Assembly: GCA_033725935.1 (NCBI GenBank)
Contig: MU867113.1
Coordinates: 124,001-188,000, forward strand
DNA: 64,000 nucleotides
Source: Cladorrhinum sp. PSN259
Taxonomy: Eukaryota; Ascomycota; Sordariomycetes; Sordariales; Podosporaceae
Direction: 5' to 3'
Position 1 is the first letter of the stretch. Every line of letters starts with the position of its first letter. The translations under genes were made by a program, and so were the position numbers. A model generated the notes under the pieces. The model was not told the DNA's origin, did not search any database, and saw only the letters and a program-made list of their open reading frames with translations. This document shows positions 1 through 11,408 of the stretch, piece after piece.

Positions 1-390
1 TGGTGATTAAATTTACCAAGTTACGATCAAGGGGGGTTCGAAAAGGTCTAGCTCTCACTGTGTGCCCAGCCGACGAAGGATGTGTGTGAGCCCGGGCACA
101 TGTACAGAGTCGATATCCAACTTCTTCGGCACGTTCTTTCATTTTGCTTGATACGCCGCGATCTGGACGACACCTAGGGTCCAAGATTCTGACGCTACGA
201 TCGAACTTTATCAGCCTTGTACATTGACTGCCTTGACACAGGGCTGAATCTCGAGATAGCAGCAGAGACGGTTTGACTGAAAATAAAAGGAGCACGGTAT
301 CTTTTCCCAGGTGGACCTGGCCATTGGCATTCCGAGCAGAATCAGCGCCGCATTCCCTTCATATTTTCCGCTAAATTCACCACCGCAAGC

Positions 391-813
391 ATGTCTTCCT
401 CAAGATCATCCCGACGAGAAGTCCAGACCGTTGTGGTCCAAGTGCAGCCCCCCGCCAACGTTCCCGCGAACACAACTATCTACCCGGCAGTCATGGTTCG
501 AGCATCCATCCGGTGGTCTTCCTCGATGTCCTATCTATCTGCCATGGCCATCTTGTACAATTCCAACGGGGACGTCGAGTACGCGCTGCAAGGGAATATC
601 AACAAGTCTCCGTTGGAAATCCACCAAGATGCCGCCGCTGGAGGAAGCAGCAGCTCTACGAGAGGGGTTGCTGCTTACTTCTCGTTTGATGACCTCTCTG
701 TTGCCAATGTCGGAACCTTCTACATCAACTTTTCTGTCATGGCTTGGTCCCATGATAGCTCGTCCTGTGAGGTTGTTGGTCAGGCCAACACCAATTACTT
801 TGGTGTGTACTAA
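391..813 (+). CDS. Small velvet-domain-like protein
   Basis: Single exon, 140 aa, opened by an ATG at 391. Residues about 20-140 follow the C-terminal half of the velvet DNA-binding/dimerisation fold: a QPP-x-NVPANTTIYPAVMVRAS strand, then the aligned-looking stretch AYFSFDDLSVANVGTFYINFSV (the FxFxDLSxxxxGxYxLxF signature) and a closing FGVY where velvet proteins have VYSAKKFPG. Velvet proteins are fungal transcription regulators of development and secondary metabolism. The usual N-terminal half and the segment after VY are missing: TAA follows VY directly. A plausible intron (GTATGT at 831, CTGAC near 867, AG at 880) lies just downstream, so the stop may truncate a once longer gene or the exon structure may be more complex. 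The family call rests on pattern memory only. Confidence 0.5.
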   Translation: MSSSRSSRREVQTVVVQVQPPANVPANTTIYPAVMVRASIRWSSSMSYLSAMAILYNSNGDVEYALQGNINKSPLEIHQDAAAGGSSSSTRGVAAYFSFDDLSVANVGTFYINFSVMAWSHDSSSCEVVGQANTNYFGVY

Positions 814-3395
814 TTCAGCACTACCAACGGTATGTTTGCTCCAAGAAATTCTTATGGTTCCTGAGTCACTGACATCAAGGCTGTCAGACGCAATTTCTTT
901 GTGGTAACATTTTGGAGGCGAACGATCTCAGTGGATTGGACGGAGTGCTGATGCCTGTCATCCTCTTCTGGGGCTTATTCTTCTGGGGGTCGTTTGATAA
1001 ATAAAATCACGTCATATCATGTAGAGTAGTAGACTGCGGTGCTGTCATCGAACGGCGTATAGGTAGCATGATTAGGGGCTCAGGGATAGTTCAATAATAC
1101 CGAATCTTATTCTTACAGCTGTCGTCAAGCTCAGCTTGATTCTGATGCACTCCAACAAGTGTCACCATCGCAGATAGCATACCGGATCAGAAAAGGAAAC
1201 AAGCTCTTGACCGCGATTCATTTTAACGCCCGGCCCGGGCATCAAGATAATTTTTATAAGACAAACGACGTCATGAGGCTGAGTGGGATGTGATCGTGTA
1301 ACCCCCAAGTCACGTGAAAAGGAACCAAACGAAGGAAAGAAATTTCGGAGGTATGTACTTGTCGGTAAAACTACGCTTCGATTTAGAATTCCGCACCTAG
1401 CTGTCAGGTCTCGTCACATATGGACCATTCGGATAGCTGAGAGATTGTTTCACTGACTCAATAAAGGGAGACCAGGTGATTGAATACAGTTGGAGTCTCA
1501 TCAAACGCAATTACCTGAGCCCCTGAGTTATCTGGTATTTCGTCATGATAATTCGAGAAGTTCACAAGCAAGAAGATCTGTATTCAAAGCCCTCGCGACG
1601 CCTTCCGTCACATAGTTGATTCTGAATTCATTTCCCTTGTTTTCTCCTCCATGTTTGCTTCTTTTACGCAAATGACCGAACCCTTCGCCGTTTGAAGTCA
1701 GGGGCGGATATTTCCAAGGTGGACACCCAATAATATCATCAATCACCCCTTCTCTCACCGTTGTTACCACACCATTGTTACCACACCATGAAAATTTGAT
1801 TCAATAACCAACTCAAAACCATGCAATCAATTAATAAACTTGTCGTTCGTTCTTGCCAATGCTTTCCCAAGCCACCTACGTAGTGACAATCTGCAGGGGT
1901 TGGAAGCTCAAGATCACCACCCAGAGAAAAAAAATCAAATAAACAATCACATGCTTCCAAAAAGGGGTAAAATAGAGTATCATGCCTTGGTTTTCCAACC
2001 CCGATGATCAATCCCATCTTTTCATCACTTAATGTTCCATTCAAGCCGATTGGTTCATTTAACCCTCCAATCACGCACGACTTGACACCATGATCATGGC
2101 CCCCTCCCCCCCCCCCCCGTCAACCGCCTCATCGGATAGCCCCGGCCTCAAAAGACCTTGGACGAGAACCTCGTCATTATCAATGGAGACACACACGCAA
2201 ACAAGGCTATTGTGGCTTGCTTGAAATGTACCCAAATCCTCTCAACCGCCGAAGTGTGCTGCTGTACTACCCGGCGTCCGAGGACAACGGATTCCCAAAT
2301 TAGGCAATAGCAAACACGGACATTTTTTTCAGCCCTCCAAAGTGTTTCTTATCCATTTCTTTGTCACTGTATTTTGGGCTGGCACAAATGGAGCTCAGAT
2401 GGGGTAAACAGGGGGGCTGAACAGAACCTGACAAACAATCCGTTCCCTCAACTAGACCGCAACAAAAAATCAGTTCGAAAAAAAAACTCGATGCCAAGAT
2501 ATATCTGCTTCCCAGAGAATTGATCCCCCAAGCTTTGTGATAAACCTCACCGTCAAGAATAAAAGGTTTGTAAAAACCAAAGTATGAGAAAAGATATTTA
2601 TATAACCAAATCTAATTAAACGCATCAAAAAAGGGGGGAAAGTCCGGAAATCAGGACTTCAATGCAATATCATCATCCAAGAACCCCTATCCAAAAATCT
2701 CACACACAAACAACGCTCAAATCATCGCAATAAAAACAGTGGCAAGTAACCAATCAACCAAACCAACCCTCAAAATAAACAAATAAACAAGAAGAAAAAG
2801 ATTGAAGGATTCTCTAAAATAACCCCCCATCAATCACAACCACTGTCACACGTGCATCAACACCTGCAGCGGACACTGTGCGACCAGAACGCGCACGGAG
2901 CAATAAGCATGCTAAGGCGTAAGGCTCTTACGCTATACCAGGTCTTGGAGCAATGGTTGGATATGAGGCAACGTGCTAAGAAGGGAAGGTTACACTGGGA
3001 AATCAGGTGGACAGAAGCACAGCCGCTGGAAGCGCACGCTGAGGAACGAGCTCAGATCCAGGCCGTGTTTTATATTTCAACACCTCTAAGGAAGAAAGAA
3101 ACAACCGAGAAACATGAGGAGTGATGAAGAAAATTATAAATGATAAAAAGGAATAAATAGTAGATAGTTGTCCCGAAAAGGAACGCAATCATAAACACCA
3201 CATAAAAAGAGTAAAAGTTATAAAAGGTCTATATAGGTTGATTTCCAAAATACAGAAAAAGAACACAAACTCTACCCATTTCTTATACTCATGAACAAAG
3301 AAAGATCTTTCCAAGAAATGTTGAGGAAAAATGAATTCTTAAAAGAAAACCCCCCCCTCCCAAAAAAAAGTATCGAATCGTTTCGACGGGAATTG
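814..3395. other. Intergenic, no supportable gene
   Basis: About 2.6 kb with only short open frames that lack recognisable domains and codon preference. It holds a C-run near 2105-2119 and A-rich stretches from about 2560 to 2820. The first part may contain transcribed sequence downstream of the velvet-like gene. Confidence 0.6.
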
Positions 3396-3483
3396 AGCCC
3401 GACGTGGGGGTCGAACCCACAACCTTGAGATTTACGGAGCACTCCTTAAGAGTCTCACGCTCTACCGATTGAGCTAGCCGGGC
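3396..3483 (-). tRNA. tRNA-Lys (CUU) with 15-nt intron
   Basis: Read on the minus strand, the sequence folds as a complete cloverleaf. The acceptor stem is GCCCGGC/GTCGGGC with one G-T pair, followed by D-arm GCTC..GAGC, anticodon stem TGAGA/TCTCA, and a T-arm with loop TTCGACC. The anticodon loop reads CTCTTA, then a 15-nt insert, then A, so the intron sits at the canonical 37/38 position and the anticodon is CTT (reads AAG codons). The discriminator base is T, as in yeast tRNA-Lys(CUU). The mature length is 73 nt without CCA. Confidence 0.93.
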
Positions 3484-3965
3484 AGGCTAATCAGGTGATT
3501 TGTTAGAAGATCGTGTCGCAATCCCCACCCAACTCAACCGAACCCCAACGACCACATGTTTCGTTCATCATCCACCCTCTCCATTCCGTCTCTCTCAAAC
3601 AAACACAAAATACCGTTGAAGCAAAGAAACCCATACAACGCCATTCAATTCATATTCATCTTTCTAACAAAACGTCTAGACATAACTTCGCCATCGCTGC
3701 ATAACAGAACCATGATGTAAAAAAGGTACGTGTAAGGGAATAGAAACAAGTTGAAAGCATATAAAGAAATTTATAACAAGTAAATGGTGCCTCCTTTCCG
3801 TTCATATCCCCCCCATCCCTCCTTGTTGCAAGTCCCAATAATCCCGACTTTATGCAATGATATCAAAAAACCCAATTCCTTATTTGTTACACATTCCGTT
3901 TCTTGTTTTCGCCTTTTCACATGACTTTTGCGCCACGCGTGACCAATAATCCCCGTTCAATGAAT
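3484..3965. other. 3' flank of acetyl-CoA carboxylase gene
   Basis: This stretch lies between the tRNA-Lys gene and the stop codon of the minus-strand carboxylase gene. It is AT-rich, holds no convincing gene, and probably contains the carboxylase 3' UTR. Confidence 0.6.
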
Positions 3966-6900
3966 TTATACCTGCTTGAGGTACTTGAACACCTTCTCCC
4001 TCTCCTCCACTGGCATGATGCGGATCATCTCACGGATCCCCTTCCAAGCAGGGCTGTCGGCAGCAACGTTGTTGGAAGAAGTGCCTGCGCGGATGAGCTC
4101 ACGCATCTCAGCAGCAAGGGTCTCGTTCTTGAGAGCCTCAACCTTCTCGCTAACAACCTTGCGATTTTGCTCATACCACTCCGCAACCTCACGATCAGCT
4201 GTCTCAAATTTAGCAACACCAGACCAGGCCTCGAGAAGACGTAGGTGACGAGTACGGGCATGGTTAGCAGCAGCTGAGTTCTTGGCGGGCTGGCTGTGAG
4301 CCGTGGCGGTGTTGGCGAGACGACGGAGGACGTACTCCTCGTTCAATCTTCTGCGCACACGCCAGTAGAAGAAGCGACGAGCCTCGCGCCATTCCAAAAT
4401 ATCACGAATGACACCCTTGGCCTTCATGCGGCCAGCACGGTCGTGAAGGTCAGCGAACTGCAGGCTGATCTGAGCATAGACGGGGAGGAGCTCTTGCTCG
4501 CGCTCAGTCATCTTCTTCTTGACCTCATCGATCTCCTCCTTGCTAAGGGAGGTGTCGGTCATCTGCTTCTTGAGAGCAGCATAGACGGGGTCGAGACGAG
4601 CCATCGTCTCAAGCTGCTTGTCCTTACGGTACTTGATACCGATGATACCCTCTGGCTCCAAGACACCACCGCGAGCGTCGACATCCGCGTACATTTCCAT
4701 GGCGGTGGGGTTGATGGTAGGATCGACGACGACCCACGAACCACCACGGAGCTCACCGAAAGGTGGGATGTAGATGAAGACTGGCTGCTCGTACTTGACC
4801 AAGGCATCAACGATGAATGAGCCGTACTTGAGAACCTCGTTGTACATGTCACGCTGACCGCCAGAGAAACCACGCCAGTTGGCTAGGATCATGAGAGGAA
4901 GCTGCTCGCCGTAGTTGAAGTCGTTGATGGCCTGGGCAGTCTTGAAGGCAGAGTTGGGATACCAAACACCACCAGCCTCGTTGCTGACCTGCTCAATAGA
5001 GTCGGGGTTGGCAGGGTCGGCGGGCGTGACGTTCTCAACGGAGCGGGTCTCGACACCAATCACACCCATAGGGATGCCGCCAATGCGGGCACGACCAACA
5101 ACAACGGTGCGAGCCCAGCCGCCAAGGGTCTCAACGAATGAGTCCTTGTCGAACAGACCAGGCTGGAAGCCACCCTCGTCCTCCTTGCCACCAATCATCC
5201 ATCTTACGTCATAAGGCTGCTTCTGGGGAGGGGTGTAGACAATATCACGATCCCAGGTGTCGGTAGCGATGCTGATCGGGACGGGGTTGTTGCGCTTGTC
5301 AGGCACGAACGACATCCACTCCACAATCTTGGAGACGCCAGCAAAGTCGTCGTTGGCAGTCAAGTGAGAGACACCGTTGCGGTACATGATCTGGGTACCA
5401 CCGAGCTGCAGGTTAGAGGTATAGACTTCGCGGCCGAGAAGGTTGTTCAAGGCGGGTGCACCAGTGAGAATAATGGGCTGGCCCTCGATCTGGACAGCAC
5501 GCTGACCAAGACGGACGAGGTAAGCACCAATACCTAGAGAAAGTTAGCACATGCGGTTTGGGGAAGCAAGCTGGGTATAAAAGAACTTACCAACGGAACG
5601 GCAGGTGACAAGGGTGCAGGTGAAGATGTCTTGGTAGGCTCTGCTGGTTGCACCGGCAATCAGACCAGAGCCACGGAGGCACTCAACACCTAAACCATCC
5701 TCGGTACCGATGATCGTGACAATTTTGTGGCGCTTCTCGCTACCCTCAGTGATCTCCTCAGTGAGGACGGCGCGCTCGAAGCGCTTCTTGGTATCCTCGT
5801 CAAGCCATAGGTACTTGAAGCCAGCCTCAGGCTTGCCAGAGTCATTCCAAGCAACATTAAAGTGGGGCATCAACTCGTTTGCAAGACCAAGACGGGCGCC
5901 AGAGTTGGCTGAGAGGTAGATGCGGGGAATGCCTAGCTTACGAGCGAGCTCGGTGCACTTGAAGAAGAAGTTGTCTTCCTTGGGACCGAACGAGCCGATG
6001 TTGAAGGTGATATCGTTGGCGACGACGACGAACTTGCGGCCCTTGGGATACTCGGGCGTCTTGGCGTTAATGAGCCAACCGACCATACCGCAAGTGTTGG
6101 TGCCTGGTTCACGCGAAACCTCGGCAAGATTGTCCTTGTCGTCTAGAACAAGTTCGTTGTACTCAATGCACTCACCAACAGGAGGGGCGCGGTCGGCAAG
6201 GCTGGGAGCCTTCTTGACAGCGCTGGCCCAGCTGTTCTGAATGGCCTGACGGAAGAGCTCGGGGAAGTCGTACACGTACTGAGTGCCCATAAGATGAGCC
6301 TTGTAACGCTTGGGCTGGAGCCAGTTCTTGGTCGGGTACGGGGTCGAGACAGGAAGCAAGTGCATGGATCCGATCTTGGTGGTACCACCAGTGGAGTGGA
6401 ACACCCAGTCGCCCTTCTCAGACTTCCTCTCGGCGTACATTTCTACCTGGATGACATAGCCTGAAGTGTTGGTGATGATAACACGGAGAGGGTAAGGCAT
6501 GCCGGTTTGAGGATCAGTGCAGATAATGCGGATTTCGACTTGAGCAACACGAAGGCGCCATGCGCGAGGGCCAAAGCGATCGAGGAAGCCTTGGAGAGAC
6601 TGCTCGACCTCCTGGGGCTGCAGCTGGAAGACAGGAGTGAAGTTGATGAACATGTGATTCAGATCCGAATTGGTGGTGCCGATGATCTCAAGGGCATCGA
6701 AGATGTCGTTAATGACACGGTCGGCTTCCGAGATCAGGTACTCAGCAGTGGGGATCTCATCGCGGAGACGGCCGGGACGAATGACGGCGCGAGTGAAGAA
6801 TCGCCTGTCAGTCTCAACACCCTTGCCAACACCCTCATACATGTGGATGTTCTTGTTCTCGGTGAAGACGGGCTTGATCTTGAACTTGGAGAGACGTCCC

Positions 6901-9900
6901 AATTCAAGCTGGAAGGCAAGAGATGGCTCGATGTGACGAATGCTGTCATCCTCAATGTACTCGGGGCCACGGAAAGTGTAGTAGCCAGGATAAGATCCAT
7001 CATTGCGACCGCAAATGAATGTCAAACGGCGCACACGACGAGAAAAGAGCTCATCCTTGAACTGGTGAACCAGAGGAAGAATGTCCTTGAGAATCTCGTC
7101 ATCGCTGCGGCCCTCGGCGTCACGAATGGCGACGTTTACAACGGCAGAGAGCTCGTCAACACTTTCGAGACGAAGAGGAGGGGCGGGACGACGCTTGCCA
7201 CTGAGATCGGGAATCAAGCCAGAGCTCTTGGTCTTGGGCAAAGCGTTGTACACCGGCAGAGTCTCGAGGGCTCTAGACAACAACTCATCAGCATCATCGA
7301 GGTACTTGCAAGGAACGATGACACCCTTGCGAGTAGGCTCCTCCTGCGTCTTCTTCTCCAAATAAGACATGTCGCTAATAGAGCTGATGCGCTTGAAGTT
7401 GTGGTCAACGGGCGTGGCGGGAGATGAAGGGGCAAGGGACTGAAGAGGCAGACCGAACTCGGTCTGGCCAATCTTGCGCAGAGCAAAGTCCCAGGTAACG
7501 AAGCTCGGGGTATCAGTTTCGTCAGTCTGGTACTCGATCTTCTTAAGGATGTATGCACGGTATGCGCGGCGGACGTAGACCTCGAGGGCAGCGAGAGAAA
7601 CCCAAGGATCCTCGTGAGCGAAGAAGAGCGTCAAGACATCGAAGACGGTGTACTTGGAGTCAACGACCTCCTTGATAATCTCAAGATTGGGCTCACGATG
7701 ATCCCAACCAGTCTCGCCATACCTTGACTCGACAACGGAAGAGCGAAGAATGTGCTCCATCTGGGCCGTTCTCTCCTCAAGGGAGGGCAGAGCGCACTGG
7801 ATCAGGATCTCACGGGCCTTGAGAGAGACCTTGGCAGTCTGGCGGGACTCGAGCTCCGCCAACTTGCGGAGCACGGGGCGGAGGTACTTGCTGATATTTC
7901 CGACATTGGGCTTGTTAGGCCGATACTCGTCAAGAATAGCCAAGATAAGGGAGTTCTTGGCAGCAACCCTGGTGTGAGAAAGGACGGTCTGAACGACCTT
8001 CTGGGTGTCATCCTTGTTCTCGTCACGGAGTCGGAGGATGACCTCCTCATCTTGAGACCGGCGACCAGAGAACAAGCGCTCAACATCGGCATACATGGAG
8101 AGGAGTTCAGCAATGACGGAGAGCTCCCGAACTTTCTGGCCATCAGCGTACATGTCGAGGACAGCAGTGAGGGGAGCCAGGGTGGTCTTCAATGTGTCGG
8201 CGTCGGCCTTGGAGGGAATGTTGTCGTCCAAGAACTTTTGGAACGTCTTGGCCAGATTGCGGGCAGGGAACTCGGCTTGGCGCTGAGAAGCACGCTCTAT
8301 AACTGAGGTGAACTGCGCGTCCAGCTTCTGAGGCATGCGAGCGTGGAGGGCAGAGAACTGTGCGGCGAACTCGCTGTAGGGCAGCTTGGGATCACGGAGA
8401 ACCTCAATCAAGTCCTTGAGGGTCTGCAACATGATAACCTGGTTGTCGAACCCGTTCAGAATGTTCGTGAGAGTATTCAACAGCAGAGTGAAACGCTGGG
8501 CGGGCTTGTTGCCGACAACGACAGGAGAGCCATACTCGGGCAGCTGACCAATGAAGGTCGAGGCCTGCTTGACACGGCTGGGGTCGTCGAGGGCCAAGAT
8601 ACCGAGGATATCACCGGCCTCAAGAGTAGCACCGGGCTGCTTGATGAGCTGAACGACACCATCCTCCTGAGCAATCAGGGGCATGTACATCTTCATGACC
8701 TCGACCTCGGCGAAGGTCTGGCCCGCGCTGACGTGAGCACCATTGTCAACAGAGTACTTGACCAGCTTGCCTGGAGAAGGGGTACGGAGCTGGGTAGGGT
8801 CGTTCTCCTGCTCGAGCAAGCAAGTCTTGCTGTCGACGGAGATACGGGTGGCTGCGGCCTCCTCCTTCCAGTAGACGTTGTGACTGCGTCCGTCGAGGAG
8901 GACCAAGAGACCACCGTCGCTCAGGGCTCGCACGCCAACCGTGCACTTGGAGCCGTTGATGAAGAGGTGGTAGCTGTCACTGCTAGAGCGGCTGACGGTA
9001 AACTTGTAACGGTTGCCCTCGTAGATGAAGTCGACTGGGAACACGGTCTTAAGGATGTCCTTTGAGGGAACTTGGCCCTTATCCAAGCCAGCACGGTACT
9101 CGGCGATGCATGACTCGCTTGCAATGTGAGCCTTGGTCACCGCACCGCAAACAACGGCGAGCATGGGATCAGGTCTCTCAGCGGTGAGCTTCTTGGAGAT
9201 GAGCTCATCAAGCCAGCCGGTAGTGATGGTGTTGTCTTCGAAGGCCTCGGTCTCGAGAAGCTTGATCAAGTACTCGACAGTGGTGCGGAAATCGCCACGA
9301 ATGCTGAGTTCCTTGAGAGCAACGACCATGTGCTTTCTGGACGCAGCGCGGTTCTCACCGTAGGCGAAAATGTGACCGAACTGGGAGTCTGAGAAACTGT
9401 GGATACCACCAGCGGAGCCGACGGAGAAGTAACCCCAAACGTTTGAGCTGGAACGGAAGTTCAAGTCATGGAGCACACCGTTGGAAGGCTTGAAACCCTC
9501 ACCAGGATCCTCTGATGTGATACGGCAGGCAGTGGTGTGACCCTTGGGAGTAGGTCTCCGCTGAGTCTTTTCGCTCTCAGGGCTCTTGAACTCGAAATCG
9601 ATCTCAGTTGTGGTCTTGGGGTCCACGCCATACAGAAGTCTGATGTCGCGGATCCTGTGCAGGGGAATACCCATGGCAATCTGAAGCTGGGCAGCGGGGA
9701 GGTTAACACCGCTGACCATCTCAGTAGTGGGATGCTCGACCTGCAGACGGGGGTTGAGCTCGAGGAAGTAGAACTTGTCTTCGGCATGCGAGTAGAGGTA
9801 CTCGACAGTACCGGCGGAAACGTAACCGACAAGCTTGCCGAGGCGGACAGCGGCGTCCTCCATAGCCTTGAAGGTGTGAGGCTTGGCAATGGTGACAGGT

Positions 9901-10980
9901 GCCTCCTCAATAATCTTTTGATGTCTCCGTTGTACTGAGCAATCTCTGCCGAAAAGGGAGATGTTGTTGCCATACTGATCAGCCAACAACTGCACTTCCA
10001 AATGTCTGGCGCTGTCGGCGAGCTTCATGACAAAGATTGGTGAACCGGGAATTTCGCTGGCAGCCGCCTTGTAAAGCTCCTCGAAGGTCTTTTCGTCTGT
10101 GACTTTGCGAATACCCTTGCCACCACCACCCTCTGACGCCTTCACCATGACGGGGAAGCCGATCTCCTTGGCCTTCTCGAGACCCTCCTCCCACGAGGTG
10201 ACACACCCCTTGAGGTAGACATCGTCTGGAACTGTGACAATACCCCGCGTGTCCACGGTGACCCGGTCGACGCCAGTTCCTGACCAGGGGATACAGGGGA
10301 CTTTGGCGTGCTGTGCAACAATGGTGGAGGAAATCTTGTCACCAAGTGACCTCATGGCGGAACCTGGGGGGCCAATGAAGACGATCTTCTTTGGGGATGC
10401 TGCCAGAGACTCTGGGAGTTTGGGGTTTTCCGAGGCGTGACCCCAACCAGCCCAGACGGCGTGGACGTCCATTCGCTCCGCAACGTCGACAATGAGCTCA
10501 ACGTTTGCATAATTGTGGTTGTTTGTGCCGCCGGGAACCTCGACGTAGTGGTCTGCCATTCTAATGTAGTCGGCATTGGCTTGCAAATCTTCTGGCGTGG
10601 CCATGACGGTGAACTTGATGGCCCGCTCGTCGCCGAATGTCTCGTATGCCCATTTTCGTACTGACCGAATCTCCTTTACGGCGGCGATACCGTTGTTGGC
10701 GATAAGGACCTGTCAAAGTAAACAGAGCAGTCAGTTGCCGTGCTGCGTTCCTGAGCTATCCGGGTAAACTCACATTGGTAATGACGGTGTGACCATCGTG
10801 ACTGGCGACGAAATCTTTCACTTTCGATGGAGGGGCATTTTCGAGACTGTTTCCGCCGATAAAGTGCGCGGCCAAATGGTGCTTTTCGGCGTATCTCGCC
10901 TTGCCGTTTGGTTGCGGTACTACAACACCATTCTGCGTGCCACTGCCATTGGTGGCGCCGTTTCCGTTTGTTTCTGTCAT
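3966..10980 (-). CDS. ACC1: Acetyl-CoA carboxylase (multidomain)
   Basis: Cytosolic enzyme that makes malonyl-CoA from acetyl-CoA, bicarbonate and ATP, the committed step of fatty-acid synthesis; the N. crassa/S. pombe orthologue is called cut6. Three exons on the minus strand: 10980-10774, 10709-5591 and 5533-3966. Both introns have clean GTGAGT/GTAAGT donors and AG acceptors and restore one frame of 2298 codons (2297 aa), the normal size for fungal ACC. Domain order: short Asn/Gly-rich N-terminus; biotin carboxylase from VLIANNG (residue 70) with the glycine-rich ATP loop ([11 protein letters not shown]); biotin carboxyl carrier motif EVMKM with the biotinyl-lysine near residue 742 (codon 8691-8693); long central region; and carboxyltransferase domains ([13 protein letters not shown], then LGGTQIMY). 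A 5'-UTR intron (GTAAGG near 11177 to CAG near 10984) is possible but unproven. All key motifs look intact. Confidence 0.98.
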
Positions 10981-11390
10981 GGCTGTTGAACCGGTTTGCG
11001 AGATCGCAAAAATCTGGTGGTTTTCTGATCGTTTCGTGGTGGGGTAGATCGGTTCGTCTTATTGCCGGGTCATTAAAAGGTCGAGATCGGGCGTCGGAAT
11101 TTGGAAGTCGGAGATTTCCCGAAATGGATCGATCTTTTAAGGATTTCGGGGAGTAGACGCAAGTGCTGACCTTACTCCTGACAGCGGACTGCGGGTAACC
11201 ATGCGGCGGTGTCAGCGAGTCTTTTTGCTTGGCAATTGGTGGGATGTGGCAGTTGGCGTGGAGTTCGCCCCTCAGTGGGAGTGGACCAGGGGAAGTAGTC
11301 TTCTTTTCTTGAGGGTGGTCGTGTGGGAGAGGAATGGAAACAGCAAAACCTACCAATTGGGGTATCTCTGGTGACAGCAAGCAAGGGATA

Positions 11391-11408
11391 TTCTCTCTCT
11401 CTCTCTTT
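11391..11408. repeat. CT microsatellite
   Basis: A run of CT dinucleotides lies in the presumed promoter/leader of the carboxylase gene. Read from the gene it is a GA tract. Confidence 0.8.

Noticed and set aside
2852..3124. 90-codon forward frame
   Set aside because: Short, no domain, no start context; lies in AT-rich flank near the tRNA-Lys gene.
6507..7427. Long forward open frames over the carboxylase gene (for example 306 codons)
   Set aside because: Shadows of the minus-strand acetyl-CoA carboxylase caused by its biased codons.
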